34,514 bases of DNA from Verrucomicrobiota bacterium (GCA_016235585.1 JACRJY010000066.1:1-34514), one strand, 5' to 3'. Positions 16,286-24,249 are shown, numbered from the stretch's first letter. Numbers and translations: made by a program. The notes: generated by a model not told the origin, from the sequence alone.

Positions 16286-17068
16286 ATGAACCTGCAAGGC
16301 AAAGCCGCCGTTGTCACCGGGGCCGCGCGCGGCGTGGGCCGGGCGACGGCGCTCGCGCTGGCGCGGGGTGGTTGCTCGGTGCTCATCAATTACAACACCT
16401 CGCACGCCGCCGCTGAGGAGACGGCTGATGAGATTGCCGCACTCGGCGGGCGGGCCATCACCTTCCAGGGCAGCGTGGCGGACGACAACGTCTGCCGGGG
16501 CATGATGGAAAAGGCGGCGAACGAATTCGGACGGCTCGACATTCTCGTCAACAACGCCGGCACCACGCGCTTCATCAATTTCCCAGACCTCGACGCGGTG
16601 ACGGACGCGGACTGGGCGAACATTTTTGCCACGAACCTCAAAGGCCCCTTCCAATGCGCTCGCGCCGCACGGCCTTGGCTCGAAGCGAATGGCGACGGCG
16701 TCATCGTGAATGTCGCCAGCGTCGCGGGCCTCACGGGTGCGGGCAGTTCCATTCCCTACTGCGCCTCGAAGGCGGGCGTCATCAACCTCACGCTCGCCCT
16801 CGCGCGCACGCTCGGACCGAAGATTCGCGTGAACGCCGTCGCGCCCGGTTTCATCGAGGGCGAATGGCTGCGCAACGGCCTCGGCGCGGACTACGAGGCG
16901 GCCAGGCAGGCGAAGGCCGCACACGCCCTGCTCGGCAAAGTTTCCACGCCCGAGGACATCGCGGCGGGCATCCTCGCGCTCATCGGCGCGGACATGGTCA
17001 CTGGCCACACGCTCGTCGTGGACGGCGGGCACACGGCGGGGCCGAGGATCAGTCACGGAATCAAATGA
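16286..17068 (+). CDS. Short-chain dehydrogenase/reductase (FabG-like)
   Basis: A 260-residue cytoplasmic classical SDR. It has the coenzyme loop TGAARGVG (11-18), NNAG (89-92) and the catalytic Asn117, Ser145, Tyr158 and Lys162 in the S-x12-Y-x3-K arrangement. The basic/polar stretch after the second strand (LINYNTSH) leaves NAD or NADP preference open. A GGAG site lies two bases before the GCG-ATG context, supporting the ATG at 16286. SDRs in sugar clusters usually oxidise a free sugar or reduce a keto sugar acid. FabG of fatty-acid synthesis is less likely, because no other lipid genes are nearby. Its last bases overlap the following sulfatase gene as ATGA. Confidence 0.9.
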   Translation: MNLQGKAAVVTGAARGVGRATALALARGGCSVLINYNTSHAAAEETADEIAALGGRAITFQGSVADDNVCRGMMEKAANEFGRLDILVNNAGTTRFINFPDLDAVTDADWANIFATNLKGPFQCARAARPWLEANGDGVIVNVASVAGLTGAGSSIPYCASKAGVINLTLALARTLGPKIRVNAVAPGFIEGEWLRNGLGADYEAARQAKAAHALLGKVSTPEDIAAGILALIGADMVTGHTLVVDGGHTAGPRISHGIK

Positions 17069-18537
17069 AGCGCAAAGTCCAAAGGCTAAAGCTCAAGGGA
17101 AGCTCCAAAGGCCAAGCGCCAATCATTGCTGGACACACCCGGCCGCGTTCCTGGATTTGGCTCCTGCTCCTTCCCTTAACCTTTAGCCTTTATTCTTTAG
17201 CCTTCGCCGCGCCAGCGACGCCGCGCCCCAACATCGTCTTCGTCCTCATTGACGACTTCGGCTACGCGGACTCCGGCCCCTACGGCGCGAAGGACATCCG
17301 CACGCCACACATGGACCGGCTCGCGCGTGAGGGCGTGAAGTTCACCGACTTCTACGCCAACGCGCCCGTCTGCACGCCGACGCGCTGCGGGTTCATCACC
17401 GGCCGCTGGCAGCAACGCCTGGGCTTCGAGTGGGCGATGGGTTTCTCCGCCGATTCGTTCCGCCGCAAGGGCACCGAGTGGGTGAAGGAGCCGGACATTC
17501 ACGCGCTCGGCCTGCCGACGAGCGTGCCGACGCTGCCCAAGATGCTCAAAGCCGCTGGCTACGCGACGGGCGCGTTCGGCAAATGGCACCTCGGCTTCAA
17601 GGACGAATACAATCCCACCAAGCACGGCTTCGACGAATACTTCGGCGAGCTGCTCGGCCACTGCGACTACTACACGCACGAATACTACGACGGCACCTAC
17701 GCGCTGCGCGACGGCCTCAAGCCCGTGAAGGTCGAGGGCTACCTCACCGACCTCCTCAACCAGCGCGCCGTGCAGTTCGTCCGCAAGCACGCGCGCGAGC
17801 CGTTCTTCCTCTACGTGCCGCATCTCGCGGTGCATTGCCCGTTCCAACCGCCCGACCGCCCGAAGCCGAGCGTGACCAAGGCGAATATGTATGACGGCGA
17901 CCGCCGCGCCTACGCTGCGATGGTGGAGAAAGTGGACGAGGGCGTGGGGATGCTGCTCGTGGAACTGGAGCGACAGGGCATTGCCGACCACACGCTCTTC
18001 GTGTTGAGCAGCGACAATGGCGGCGAGCGCTACTCGGACAACTCGCCGCTCGCGCACCACAAGTCCACGCTGTGGGAGGGCGGCATCCGCGTCCCGTGCC
18101 TGATGCGCTGGCCGGCGAAGCTGCCGAAGGGAAAAGTGACGGGGCAGGTCGGCATCACGATGGACTTGAGCGCGACGTTCGCCGCCGTCGCGTTCGGTGT
18201 CCCGCCTTCAGGCGGTCCCTTGCCGGCTAAAGCCGGGACACCAAACTTCGACGGCATCAACCTCCTGCCCATCCTCACCGGCGAGCAGCCGGAGCAGACG
18301 CGCTCGCTCTTCTGGCGCATTGACCGCACGGGCCGCCAGCAGAAGGCCGTGCGCCACGGCCAGTGGAAATACCTTCAGGACGGCAACGTGGAGATGCTCT
18401 TCGACCTCGCCAACGACATCAGCGAGCGCCGCGACGTGTTCTTCCAGCACCCGGAAATCTTCGCCGACCTCAAGCGCCGCCTCGCCGAGTGGGAGGCCGA
18501 CTTGGCGAAGGAGAAGACGGAGTTTCTCGTCAAATAG
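17065..18537 (+). CDS. Secreted arylsulfatase-family sulfatase with repeat-derived segments
   Basis: A 490-residue S1-type sulfatase. Mature features are NIVFVLIDDFGYAD (Asp63-Asp64 metal ligands), the C-x-P-x-R formylglycine signature CTPTR (103-107), FGKWHLG, and LSSDNGG supplying the later metal ligands. It would hydrolyse a sulfate ester on a glycan outside the cytoplasm. Two parts are unusual. The N-terminus (about residues 5-43), including the hydrophobic export segment, is encoded by a palindromic repeat (17081-17191). A second, 47-bp palindromic repeat (18196-18242) is read in frame as about residues 378-393, between the catalytic part and the NFDGINLLPIL block. The start overlaps the dehydrogenase stop as ATGA, and the frame stays open to 18537, so the gene still looks functional. 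Confidence 0.9.
   Translation: MKRKVQRLKLKGSSKGQAPIIAGHTRPRSWIWLLLLPLTFSLYSLAFAAPATPRPNIVFVLIDDFGYADSGPYGAKDIRTPHMDRLAREGVKFTDFYANAPVCTPTRCGFITGRWQQRLGFEWAMGFSADSFRRKGTEWVKEPDIHALGLPTSVPTLPKMLKAAGYATGAFGKWHLGFKDEYNPTKHGFDEYFGELLGHCDYYTHEYYDGTYALRDGLKPVKVEGYLTDLLNQRAVQFVRKHAREPFFLYVPHLAVHCPFQPPDRPKPSVTKANMYDGDRRAYAAMVEKVDEGVGMLLVELERQGIADHTLFVLSSDNGGERYSDNSPLAHHKSTLWEGGIRVPCLMRWPAKLPKGKVTGQVGITMDLSATFAAVAFGVPPSGGPLPAKAGTPNFDGINLLPILTGEQPEQTRSLFWRIDRTGRQQKAVRHGQWKYLQDGNVEMLFDLANDISERRDVFFQHPEIFADLKRRLAEWEADLAKEKTEFLVK
17081..17191. repeat. Palindromic repeat encoding the sulfatase signal region
   Basis: A 22-nt arm at 17081-17102 (AAAGGCTAAAGCTCAAGGGAAG) matches the reverse complement of 17170-17191 with two mismatches. 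A further CTTTAGCCTT copy follows at 17195-17204. The right arm is translated as the hydrophobic LLPLTFSLYSL part of the sulfatase leader. AAGGCTAAAG-type words look like a dispersed repeat rather than original coding sequence. Confidence 0.7.
18196..18242. repeat. 47-bp double-hairpin palindrome inside the sulfatase gene
   Basis: GGTGTCCCG (18196-18204) and CGGGACACC (18234-18242) are perfect terminal inverses. Inside lie two smaller hairpins, CCGCCTTCAGGCGG and CCGGCTAAAGCCGG. The element is translated in frame into a Pro/Gly-rich loop (VPPSGGPLPAKAGTPN). This cruciform-like design is characteristic of mobile palindromic elements. Confidence 0.85.
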
Positions 18538-18542
18538 CCGCC

Positions 18543-20276
18543 ATGAACTTCCGAATCGCACTTCTCCTCACAACACTCTGCGTTCAATCATTTGCCGCGT
18601 CCCCCGTGCTGCACCCGAAGGCGCAGGCGCTGCCGTTCACGCACCAGGGGCCGTTTGTCACGACGGCGGACGGCGGCGTCTTGTGCGTGGACGCGAAGAA
18701 CGCGCTCCGCAGCACCGACGAAGGCCGCACCTGGAGCAGCACGCCCGTCTTCGTGGAGCCGGCGAAGTTCAGCATCAGCAGCGAGCGCGCCCTGCTGCGG
18801 ACGCGCGAGGGCGCAATCATCTCCGCATGGATGAACTTGGCCGAACGCCAGCAGCCGAAAGGCTGGCGCTGGGGCGACAAGGACGTGAGCTGGAAGGAAT
18901 TCGTGCTGCCGACCTACACCTGCCGCAGCACTGACGACGGGAAGACATGGGAGACGCCCGTGAAGTTGAGTGTCCCGTGGTGCGGCTGCATCCACTCGAT
19001 GATCCAGATGCGGAGCGGACGCATCGTGCTCGTCGGGCAGGAGATCATCCCCGCGTGGCGGCACGCGACGGTGATGTGGGTCTCCGACGACCTCGGCAAA
19101 TCATGGCGGCGCGGCGACGTGCTCGACTACGGCATCGGCGCGCACGACCACGCCGGCTCCATCGAGGGCAGCGTCGTCGAGCGCAAGGATGGCTCGCTGT
19201 ATCTCCTGCTGCGCACGGAGTCGGGCTTCCTGTGGGAAGCCACTTCGCGCGATGGATTGAAGTGGGACGGGCTGAAGCAGTCGCAGATTCCGTCCGTGAC
19301 GTGCTGCCCGCAGATGGCGCGACTGGCGGATGGCCGCATTGCGCTGCTGTGGAATAATCCGCCGCGCCACGCGCCGGCCAGCCGCACGAGCCGCGAGGAA
19401 TTGTTCCTCGCCTTCTCTGCCGACGAGGGCGCGACGTGGAGCAAGCCCGGCGTCGTCGCGGGCAGCTACGGCCCCGGCGCGCGCGTGGCGTATCCCTACC
19501 TTTACGAGCGGCAGCCCGGCGAACTGTGGATTACCACGATGCAGGGCGGGCTACGGATGAAGGTGAACGTCGCGGGCCTCAATCAAGGCGAGCTTCCCAT
19601 CTACAAAGCCCCGCCGCTGCCGCCGCCGCGTCCGGGCGGCATCGTCATGTTCGGCGATTCCACCACGGCGGTGCGCCCCGGCGCGGTGCAGAAGGTGTAT
19701 GCCCAGCGCGTGGGCGAGGCGTTGCAGAGCATCGGCTCCAGCATGGGCGTCCACAACGCCGGCCTCGGCGGCAACACGACGAAGAACGCGCGTGACCGTC
19801 TCGCCAAGGACGTGCTCGCCCACCAGCCGCGCGTCGTGGTGATCCAGTTCGGCATCAACGACGCCGCCGTGAACGTGTGGAAGAATCCGCCCGAAACCGC
19901 GCCGCGCGTGCCGCTCGCCGGCTTCGAGGCCAACCTGCGCGGGATCATCGCCGCGCTTCGGAAGCAGGGCGCGAAGCCGATCCTCATGACCACGAATCCG
20001 CTCCGCTGGACGCCGAAGCTGAAGGAGATGTATGGCAAACTACCCTATCGCCCGGACGACGCAGACGGCTTCGATCAGCCCGTCCTCGCGCGCTACAACG
20101 AAATTGTCCGCCGGCTCGCCGCCGAACTGAACGTGCCGCTCGTGGACGTTCACGCCGCCTTTTCCAAAGCGAAGTCCGTGGACGCGCTCCTGCTCGACGG
20201 GATGCACCCGAACGACCAGGGCCACCAGCTCGTCGCCGAACTGCTCGTGCCGGTCATCCGTGAACAGGTTCGTTAA
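18543..20276 (+). CDS. Sialidase-like domain fused to SGNH/GDSL esterase
   Basis: A 577-residue exported two-domain protein (signal peptide about 1-18). Residues about 20-355 form a sialidase-like propeller with Asp-boxes STDEGRTW (57-64), STDDGKTW (129-136), SDDLGKSW (181-188) and SADEGATW (292-299), but no clear RIP arginine motif. A proline-rich linker (357-366) leads to an SGNH hydrolase: FGDST with Ser373, NAGLGGN with Asn411, FGIND with Asn439, and DGMHPND with Asp552 and His555. All four SGNH blocks are present, so the esterase half should be active. A single chain that recognises a sialic-acid-like sugar and removes an ester would suit acetylated substrates. It follows the sulfatase by five bases and ends the cluster. 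Confidence 0.9.
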   Translation: MNFRIALLLTTLCVQSFAASPVLHPKAQALPFTHQGPFVTTADGGVLCVDAKNALRSTDEGRTWSSTPVFVEPAKFSISSERALLRTREGAIISAWMNLAERQQPKGWRWGDKDVSWKEFVLPTYTCRSTDDGKTWETPVKLSVPWCGCIHSMIQMRSGRIVLVGQEIIPAWRHATVMWVSDDLGKSWRRGDVLDYGIGAHDHAGSIEGSVVERKDGSLYLLLRTESGFLWEATSRDGLKWDGLKQSQIPSVTCCPQMARLADGRIALLWNNPPRHAPASRTSREELFLAFSADEGATWSKPGVVAGSYGPGARVAYPYLYERQPGELWITTMQGGLRMKVNVAGLNQGELPIYKAPPLPPPRPGGIVMFGDSTTAVRPGAVQKVYAQRVGEALQSIGSSMGVHNAGLGGNTTKNARDRLAKDVLAHQPRVVVIQFGINDAAVNVWKNPPETAPRVPLAGFEANLRGIIAALRKQGAKPILMTTNPLRWTPKLKEMYGKLPYRPDDADGFDQPVLARYNEIVRRLAAELNVPLVDVHAAFSKAKSVDALLLDGMHPNDQGHQLVAELLVPVIREQVR

Positions 20277-20305
20277 TTTAGCCCGGATTGAATTGCACTT
20301 GACCG

Positions 20306-20334
20306 TTGCGTTGGCGCGGGGCGTTTGGTATGAA
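20306..20334 (+). promoter_or_regulatory. Candidate promoter of tRNA-Gly
   Basis: TTGCGT (20306-20311) and TATGAA (20329-20334) are spaced by 17 bases and would start transcription about six bases before the tRNA. Matches to consensus are 3 of 6 and 4 of 6. A TTGACC at 20299 is a better -35 word but is too far away. The call rests mainly on position. Confidence 0.4.
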
Positions 20335-20346
20335 ACTGTCGTCAGC

Positions 20347-20420
20347 GCGGGTGTGGTTCAATGGTAGAATGTGGGCTTCCCAAGCCTGAGACGAGGGTTC
20401 GATTCCCTTCACCCGCTCCA
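20347..20420 (+). tRNA. tRNA-Gly (anticodon CCC)
   Basis: A 74-base cloverleaf with all arms. The acceptor is GCGGGTG paired with CACCCGC, the D arm is GTTC/GAAT, the anticodon loop is TTCCCAA with anticodon CCC, and the T arm is GAGGG-TTCGATT-CCCTT. The discriminator is T and the 3' CCA is encoded in the gene. It reads GGG glycine codons. It lies 70 bases after the sialidase-esterase fusion and marks the right border of the glycan cluster. Confidence 0.96.
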
Positions 20421-20520
20421 ACAGTATAAAGTTCTTCAACTGCGCGCATTCCCATGGGCGAACGCCCCGCGTGGTTCCGGTTTTCCGAATTCACCCTGAA
20501 GTCCGGGGCCGAGACGATGC

Positions 20521-20550
20521 CCTTTTTCCTTTTGCCTTTTTCCTTTTGCC
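20521..20550. repeat. Tandem 14-bp pyrimidine repeat upstream of helicase
   Basis: CCTTTTTCCTTTTG occurs twice in a row (20521-20534 and 20535-20548) and is followed by CC. It lies 15-44 bases upstream of the helicase start, between the tRNA and the helicase. It may be a dispersed repeat; a purine-rich complement makes a role as a ribosome-binding site on this strand impossible. Confidence 0.7.
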
Positions 20551-20564
20551 CTTTGAATCGCGCC

Positions 20565-22847
20565 ATGTCGCGCGACTACAATCTGCAACCCTTCCGCCCG
20601 CCGGTGGAGCTGCAGATTGATTACGCGCGCGCGCTGAACCCACAGCAGCTCGCCGCCGTCACCGCGCCGCCCGGACCGGCTCTGGTCATTGCCGGGGCGG
20701 GTTCAGGCAAAACGCGGACGCTGACCTCTCGCGTGGCGTTTCTCCTGGAACAGGGCATTCCGCCGGACCGCGTTCTCCTGCTCACGTTCACGAACAAGGC
20801 GGCGAAGGAAATGATGCGTCGCTGCAGCGACCTCCTGAACAACGACATTTCACGGCTCTGGGGCGGCACGTTCCATTCCGTCGGCAACCGCATCCTGCGC
20901 CGCCACGCCGACGTGCTCGGCTGGCGCAGTGACTTCACCATCCTCGACCGCGAGGACGCCGAGGATCTCGTCAAGGCGTGCATGGACGCGGCGGAAATTG
21001 ACGTGAAGGCCACGCGCTTCCCGAAGGCCGACGTGCTGGGCGACATTTTTTCCATGGCGGTCAACACGAACCGCTCCATCGCCGAAGTCATCGCGCAGGA
21101 CTACGATTACTTCACCGCGCTCACGCCGCAGATTGAGGACATCGCGCGCCGCTACCAGGCCCGCAAGCAGGCGACGAACGGCATGGACTTCGACGACCTG
21201 CTCACGCAATGGCTGCGGCTGCTGCGCGAGTTCGCCGACCTGCGGGAGATTTACCAGCGGCGCTTCGAGTTCATCCTCGTGGACGAATACCAGGACACGA
21301 ACAAGCTCCAGGGCGAGCTGATTGACCTGCTCGCCGCGCGGCACAAGAACCTCATGGTCGTGGGCGACGACGCGCAGAGCATCTACGCGTGGCGCGGCGC
21401 GAACTTCAAAAACATCCTCGATTTCCCGCAGCGCTACTTCAACTGCGCGGTCTATCGCATCGAGACGAACTACCGCAGCACGCCGGAGATTCTCGCGCTG
21501 GCGAACGCGGCCATCGCGGCGAACGTGCATCAGTTCGCCAAGCAACTCGCGACCGCGCGCAAGTCCGGCGTGAAGCCCGCGCTCGTCGTCTGCGGCGACG
21601 CGCATGAGCAGGCGGCGTTCGTGGCGCAGCGCGCGCTGGAGCTGCGCGACGAAGGATTCGCTCTGAACGACATGGCCGTGCTGTATCGCTCGCACTTCCA
21701 CGCGCTGGAACTTCAGCTCGAACTCACGCGGCGGAACATTCCGTTCAGCATCACGAGCGGGATTCGCTTCTTCGAGCAGGCGCACGTGAAGGATGTGTCC
21801 GCGTATCTCCGGCTGGTGACGAATCCGCATGATGAACTCGCCTTCAAGCGCGTGGTGCGGATGCTGCCCGGCATTGGCGGCAAGGGCGCGGACAAGCTGT
21901 GGCAGAATTTCAGCGCGGGATTTCAGGCGAAGTATCCGAACTGGCGCGAGGCGGCGGCGCAGATGGGAAGTGTGGATAATGACGACCCGGATTGGTCGGT
22001 GGACGAGGAAGCGAGCGCTGGCCCCCTCACCCCGGCCCTCTCCCCCTCCGAGGGGGCGAGGGAGAAACGAATCCCGCCGCATGAAATAAGGGATGCCATG
22101 AAAAGTGCGTCGCTGACCGAAGCGCATGATTCGCAGCCAGGGCGGGAAACGATTCCCCCTCGCCCCCTCGGAGGGGGAGAGGGCCGGGGTGAGGGGGAAC
22201 ACGGCATTCGCATCGCGCCCATTCTCCAGTCCTGTTCCAAGTCCGTCCCCAAGAAGACCGCCGTCGCGTGGGCGCAGTTCACCGCCACGATTTCGCAGCT
22301 CGAAGCGCCGGAACTGGCGCGCAAGCCCGGCGAGATGATTCAGCTCATCGTCGAGGCGGGCTACGAGGATTACCTCAAAGAGAGCTTCACCAACTACCGC
22401 AACCGCCTCGAAGACTTGGAGGAACTCGCGGGCTTCGCGCAGCGTTTCGCCACCACGGCGGAGTTCCTCACGCAGCTCGCGCTGCTCACCAACGTCGAGG
22501 CCGAGGACAACCAAACCGCGCCCAAGGACGACGAGCGCCTCAAGCTCTCCACGATTCATCAGGCGAAGGGACTGGAGTTCCGCGTCGTGTTTGTCATCAT
22601 GCTGTGCGACGGATTGTTTCCGTCCGCGCGCTCTCTCGACGACGTCGAAGGCGAGGAGGAGGAACGGCGGCTGTTCTACGTCGCCATCACGCGCGCGAAG
22701 GACGAGCTTTACCTCACCCACCCGCTTATCCGCGTCACGCCCGGCAACCTTGGCGACGCCTTCCAGCAGCCCTCGCGCTTCCTCAAGGAAATCCCCGCCG
22801 AACTGCGCGAGGAATGGAACTTGCGCCCGTCCGCACCGTATGGGTGA
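20565..22847 (+). CDS. UvrD/PcrA-type ATP-dependent DNA helicase with palindromic insertion
   Basis: A 760-residue superfamily 1A helicase that unwinds DNA in a 3'-5' direction in repair or replication restart. Motifs in order are the Q motif LNPQQLAAVT (25-34), Walker A AGAGSGKT (43-50, Lys49), Ia LLTFTNKAAKEM, II VDEYQDTN (about 239-246), III VGDDAQSIYAWRG (about 265), IV ETNYRST (about 299), V STIHQAKGLEF (about 661) and VI YVAITRAKDEL (about 704). All key ATPase residues are intact. Residues about 486-545 are encoded by a 176-bp palindromic element and have no helicase likeness; without it the length is normal, about 700. The element falls in the 2B-type insertion domain, which tolerates change. 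The ATG at 20565 is chosen because the upstream frame runs through a pyrimidine repeat. Confidence 0.92.
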   Translation: MSRDYNLQPFRPPVELQIDYARALNPQQLAAVTAPPGPALVIAGAGSGKTRTLTSRVAFLLEQGIPPDRVLLLTFTNKAAKEMMRRCSDLLNNDISRLWGGTFHSVGNRILRRHADVLGWRSDFTILDREDAEDLVKACMDAAEIDVKATRFPKADVLGDIFSMAVNTNRSIAEVIAQDYDYFTALTPQIEDIARRYQARKQATNGMDFDDLLTQWLRLLREFADLREIYQRRFEFILVDEYQDTNKLQGELIDLLAARHKNLMVVGDDAQSIYAWRGANFKNILDFPQRYFNCAVYRIETNYRSTPEILALANAAIAANVHQFAKQLATARKSGVKPALVVCGDAHEQAAFVAQRALELRDEGFALNDMAVLYRSHFHALELQLELTRRNIPFSITSGIRFFEQAHVKDVSAYLRLVTNPHDELAFKRVVRMLPGIGGKGADKLWQNFSAGFQAKYPNWREAAAQMGSVDNDDPDWSVDEEASAGPLTPALSPSEGAREKRIPPHEIRDAMKSASLTEAHDSQPGRETIPPRPLGGGEGRGEGEHGIRIAPILQSCSKSVPKKTAVAWAQFTATISQLEAPELARKPGEMIQLIVEAGYEDYLKESFTNYRNRLEDLEELAGFAQRFATTAEFLTQLALLTNVEAEDNQTAPKDDERLKLSTIHQAKGLEFRVVFVIMLCDGLFPSARSLDDVEGEEEERRLFYVAITRAKDELYLTHPLIRVTPGNLGDAFQQPSRFLKEIPAELREEWNLRPSAPYG
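22022..22197. repeat. 176-bp palindromic element inserted in the helicase gene
   Basis: The two ends, 22022-22062 and 22157-22197, are perfect 41-nt reverse complements. Weaker complementarity continues inward (AACGAATCCCGCC against AATCGTTTCCCGCC). Each arm also folds on itself (CCCCCTCCGAGGGGG). The centre is unrelated to helicase coding sequence. It is read through without a stop, giving the telltale peptide TPALSPSEG and, on the other arm, RPLGGGEGRGEGE. It has the form of a mobile miniature palindrome. Confidence 0.92.
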
Positions 22848-22898
22848 AAGCACAATGCGCTTTCCACCCGCTGCGGCGATTCCTATTCTCCGGCCCCT

Positions 22899-24149
22899 AT
22901 GTTGACTCTTGAACGATTTTCCTTCGGCGTCGGAGATCGCTTTGCGCATCAGGCCAAGGCGCAACTTGCCGCCTTCCAGATGCTCGCCAAGGACGGCGTC
23001 GAAGTCGCGCCGGTCTGGAACAAATCCAACCGCGAGCACACCTTCATCGGCTCGGAACCGCAGAGTGTGTTCGACGCCGCGCAGGCGGCGGTGAAGGCGC
23101 TCGGCTGGGACAAGGGCTGGCACGTGGACGCCGACCACATCCGCCTCGAAACGGTGGACAAATTCCTCCCCTGCTCCGATTTCTTCACGATTGATGTCGC
23201 CGACAGCATCGGCAAGCCGCCCGAGGAGCGCTACGTCGAGCGGTTTCTCGCCAAGCATCCGGAACTCATCGGCACCGTGACCATCGCCGGCATCAGCGAG
23301 CCGTTCCACACGACCACCGACTCCGTCGCCGCCATCACGCGGAAATACCTCAACGCCACCTGGGAAGCCGGACTCATCTACAAGCACATCAAGAAATCGA
23401 AAGGCGCGAAGAAGTTCATCGCCGAGGTTTCCATGGACGAGACCGACGCACCGCAGACGCCTCCCGAACTCCTCATCATTCTCGCCCTGCTCTCCGATGC
23501 CGGGGTCTATCCGCAGACCATCGCGCCGAAATTCACCGGGCGCTTCAACAAGGGGGTGGACTACGTCGGCGACCTGGCGCAGTTCGAGCGCGAGTTCAAC
23601 GACGACCTCGCCGTCATCGCCCACGCCGTCAAGGCCTACGGGTTGCCAAGGAACCTGAAGCTCTCCGTCCACAGCGGCAGCGACAAGTTTTCGCTCTACC
23701 CCATCATCCGTCGCGCGCTCGCACGCACCGGCGCGGGCGTGCATCTCAAGACCGCCGGCACGACGTGGCTGGAGGAACTCATCGGTCTCGCCGAGGCGGG
23801 CGGGGACGGACTCGCGCTGGCGAAGGAGATTTACGCCTATGCCCTCGCGCACGTGGACGAACTCTGCGCGCCCTACGCCAGCGTCATTGACATTGACCGC
23901 GCCAAGCTCCCGGACGCCGCCACGGTGAATGGCTGGACCGGCCCGCAGCTCGCCAGCGCGCTGCGGCACATCCCGACGCATCCCGAGTTCAACGCCCACG
24001 TGCGCCAGCTCCTGCACGTCTCGTTCAAGCTCGCGGCCAAGGCCGGCGCGCGTTACCTCGACTTGCTCAAGGCCAACGAAGCCATCGTGGCGAAGCAGGT
24101 CACGGAGAACATCTATGAGCGCCACATGAAGCCGTTGTTCATCTGGTGA
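22899..24149 (+). CDS. uxaE: Tagaturonate/fructuronate epimerase UxaE
   Basis: A 416-residue cytoplasmic enzyme of the UxaE family, which interconverts D-fructuronate and D-tagaturonate in hexuronate breakdown. The recognisable blocks are AEVSMDETD, PKFTGRFNKGVDY, the diagnostic HSGSDKFSLYP, and HLKTAGTTWLEE, which supply metal- and substrate-binding His, Asp and Lys residues. The end ENIYERHMKPLF is also typical. It begins 51 bases after the helicase and is not otherwise linked to it. With the sugar-acid enzymes upstream and the aldo/keto reductase downstream, it suggests the organism uses uronates. No other hexuronate gene (uxaB, uxaC, kdgK) is in the window. The family assignment is from recalled motifs, not a search. 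Confidence 0.82.
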   Translation: MLTLERFSFGVGDRFAHQAKAQLAAFQMLAKDGVEVAPVWNKSNREHTFIGSEPQSVFDAAQAAVKALGWDKGWHVDADHIRLETVDKFLPCSDFFTIDVADSIGKPPEERYVERFLAKHPELIGTVTIAGISEPFHTTTDSVAAITRKYLNATWEAGLIYKHIKKSKGAKKFIAEVSMDETDAPQTPPELLIILALLSDAGVYPQTIAPKFTGRFNKGVDYVGDLAQFEREFNDDLAVIAHAVKAYGLPRNLKLSVHSGSDKFSLYPIIRRALARTGAGVHLKTAGTTWLEELIGLAEAGGDGLALAKEIYAYALAHVDELCAPYASVIDIDRAKLPDAATVNGWTGPQLASALRHIPTHPEFNAHVRQLLHVSFKLAAKAGARYLDLLKANEAIVAKQVTENIYERHMKPLFIW

Positions 24150-24171
24150 CACGAACGAACACTTCAATTTA

Positions 24172-24249
24172 AGCCACAGATGAAACACAGATTGAACACA
24201 GACCCGAAGCACTTCCCATCCGTGTTTCATCTGTGTTCAATCTGTGGCT
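24172..24249. repeat. Palindromic repeat (AGCCACAGAT ... ATCTGTGGCT)
   Basis: AGCCACAGAT (24172-24181) and ATCTGTGGCT (24240-24249) are perfect inverses. Inward, both arms carry GAAACAC and GAACACAGA words, but in swapped order, so the arms are related and rearranged. It fills the gap before the aldo/keto reductase, ending nine bases before its ATG. The low GC stands out from the flanking genes. Confidence 0.8.

Noticed and set aside
16286..17068. Fatty-acid synthesis FabG
   Set aside because: The motifs are shared by all SDRs and the neighbours are sugar genes, so a sugar dehydrogenase is more likely.
20299..20334. TTGACC with TATGAA as the tRNA promoter
   Set aside because: The spacing is 24 bases, too long; TTGCGT gives a 17-base spacing with the same -10.
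20850..24230. A very long open frame on the minus strand (over 1,100 codons)
   Set aside because: It lies opposite the helicase and UxaE, both of which have full family motifs. Its protein is rich in Arg, Val and Glu with no domain; it is a high-GC antisense shadow.
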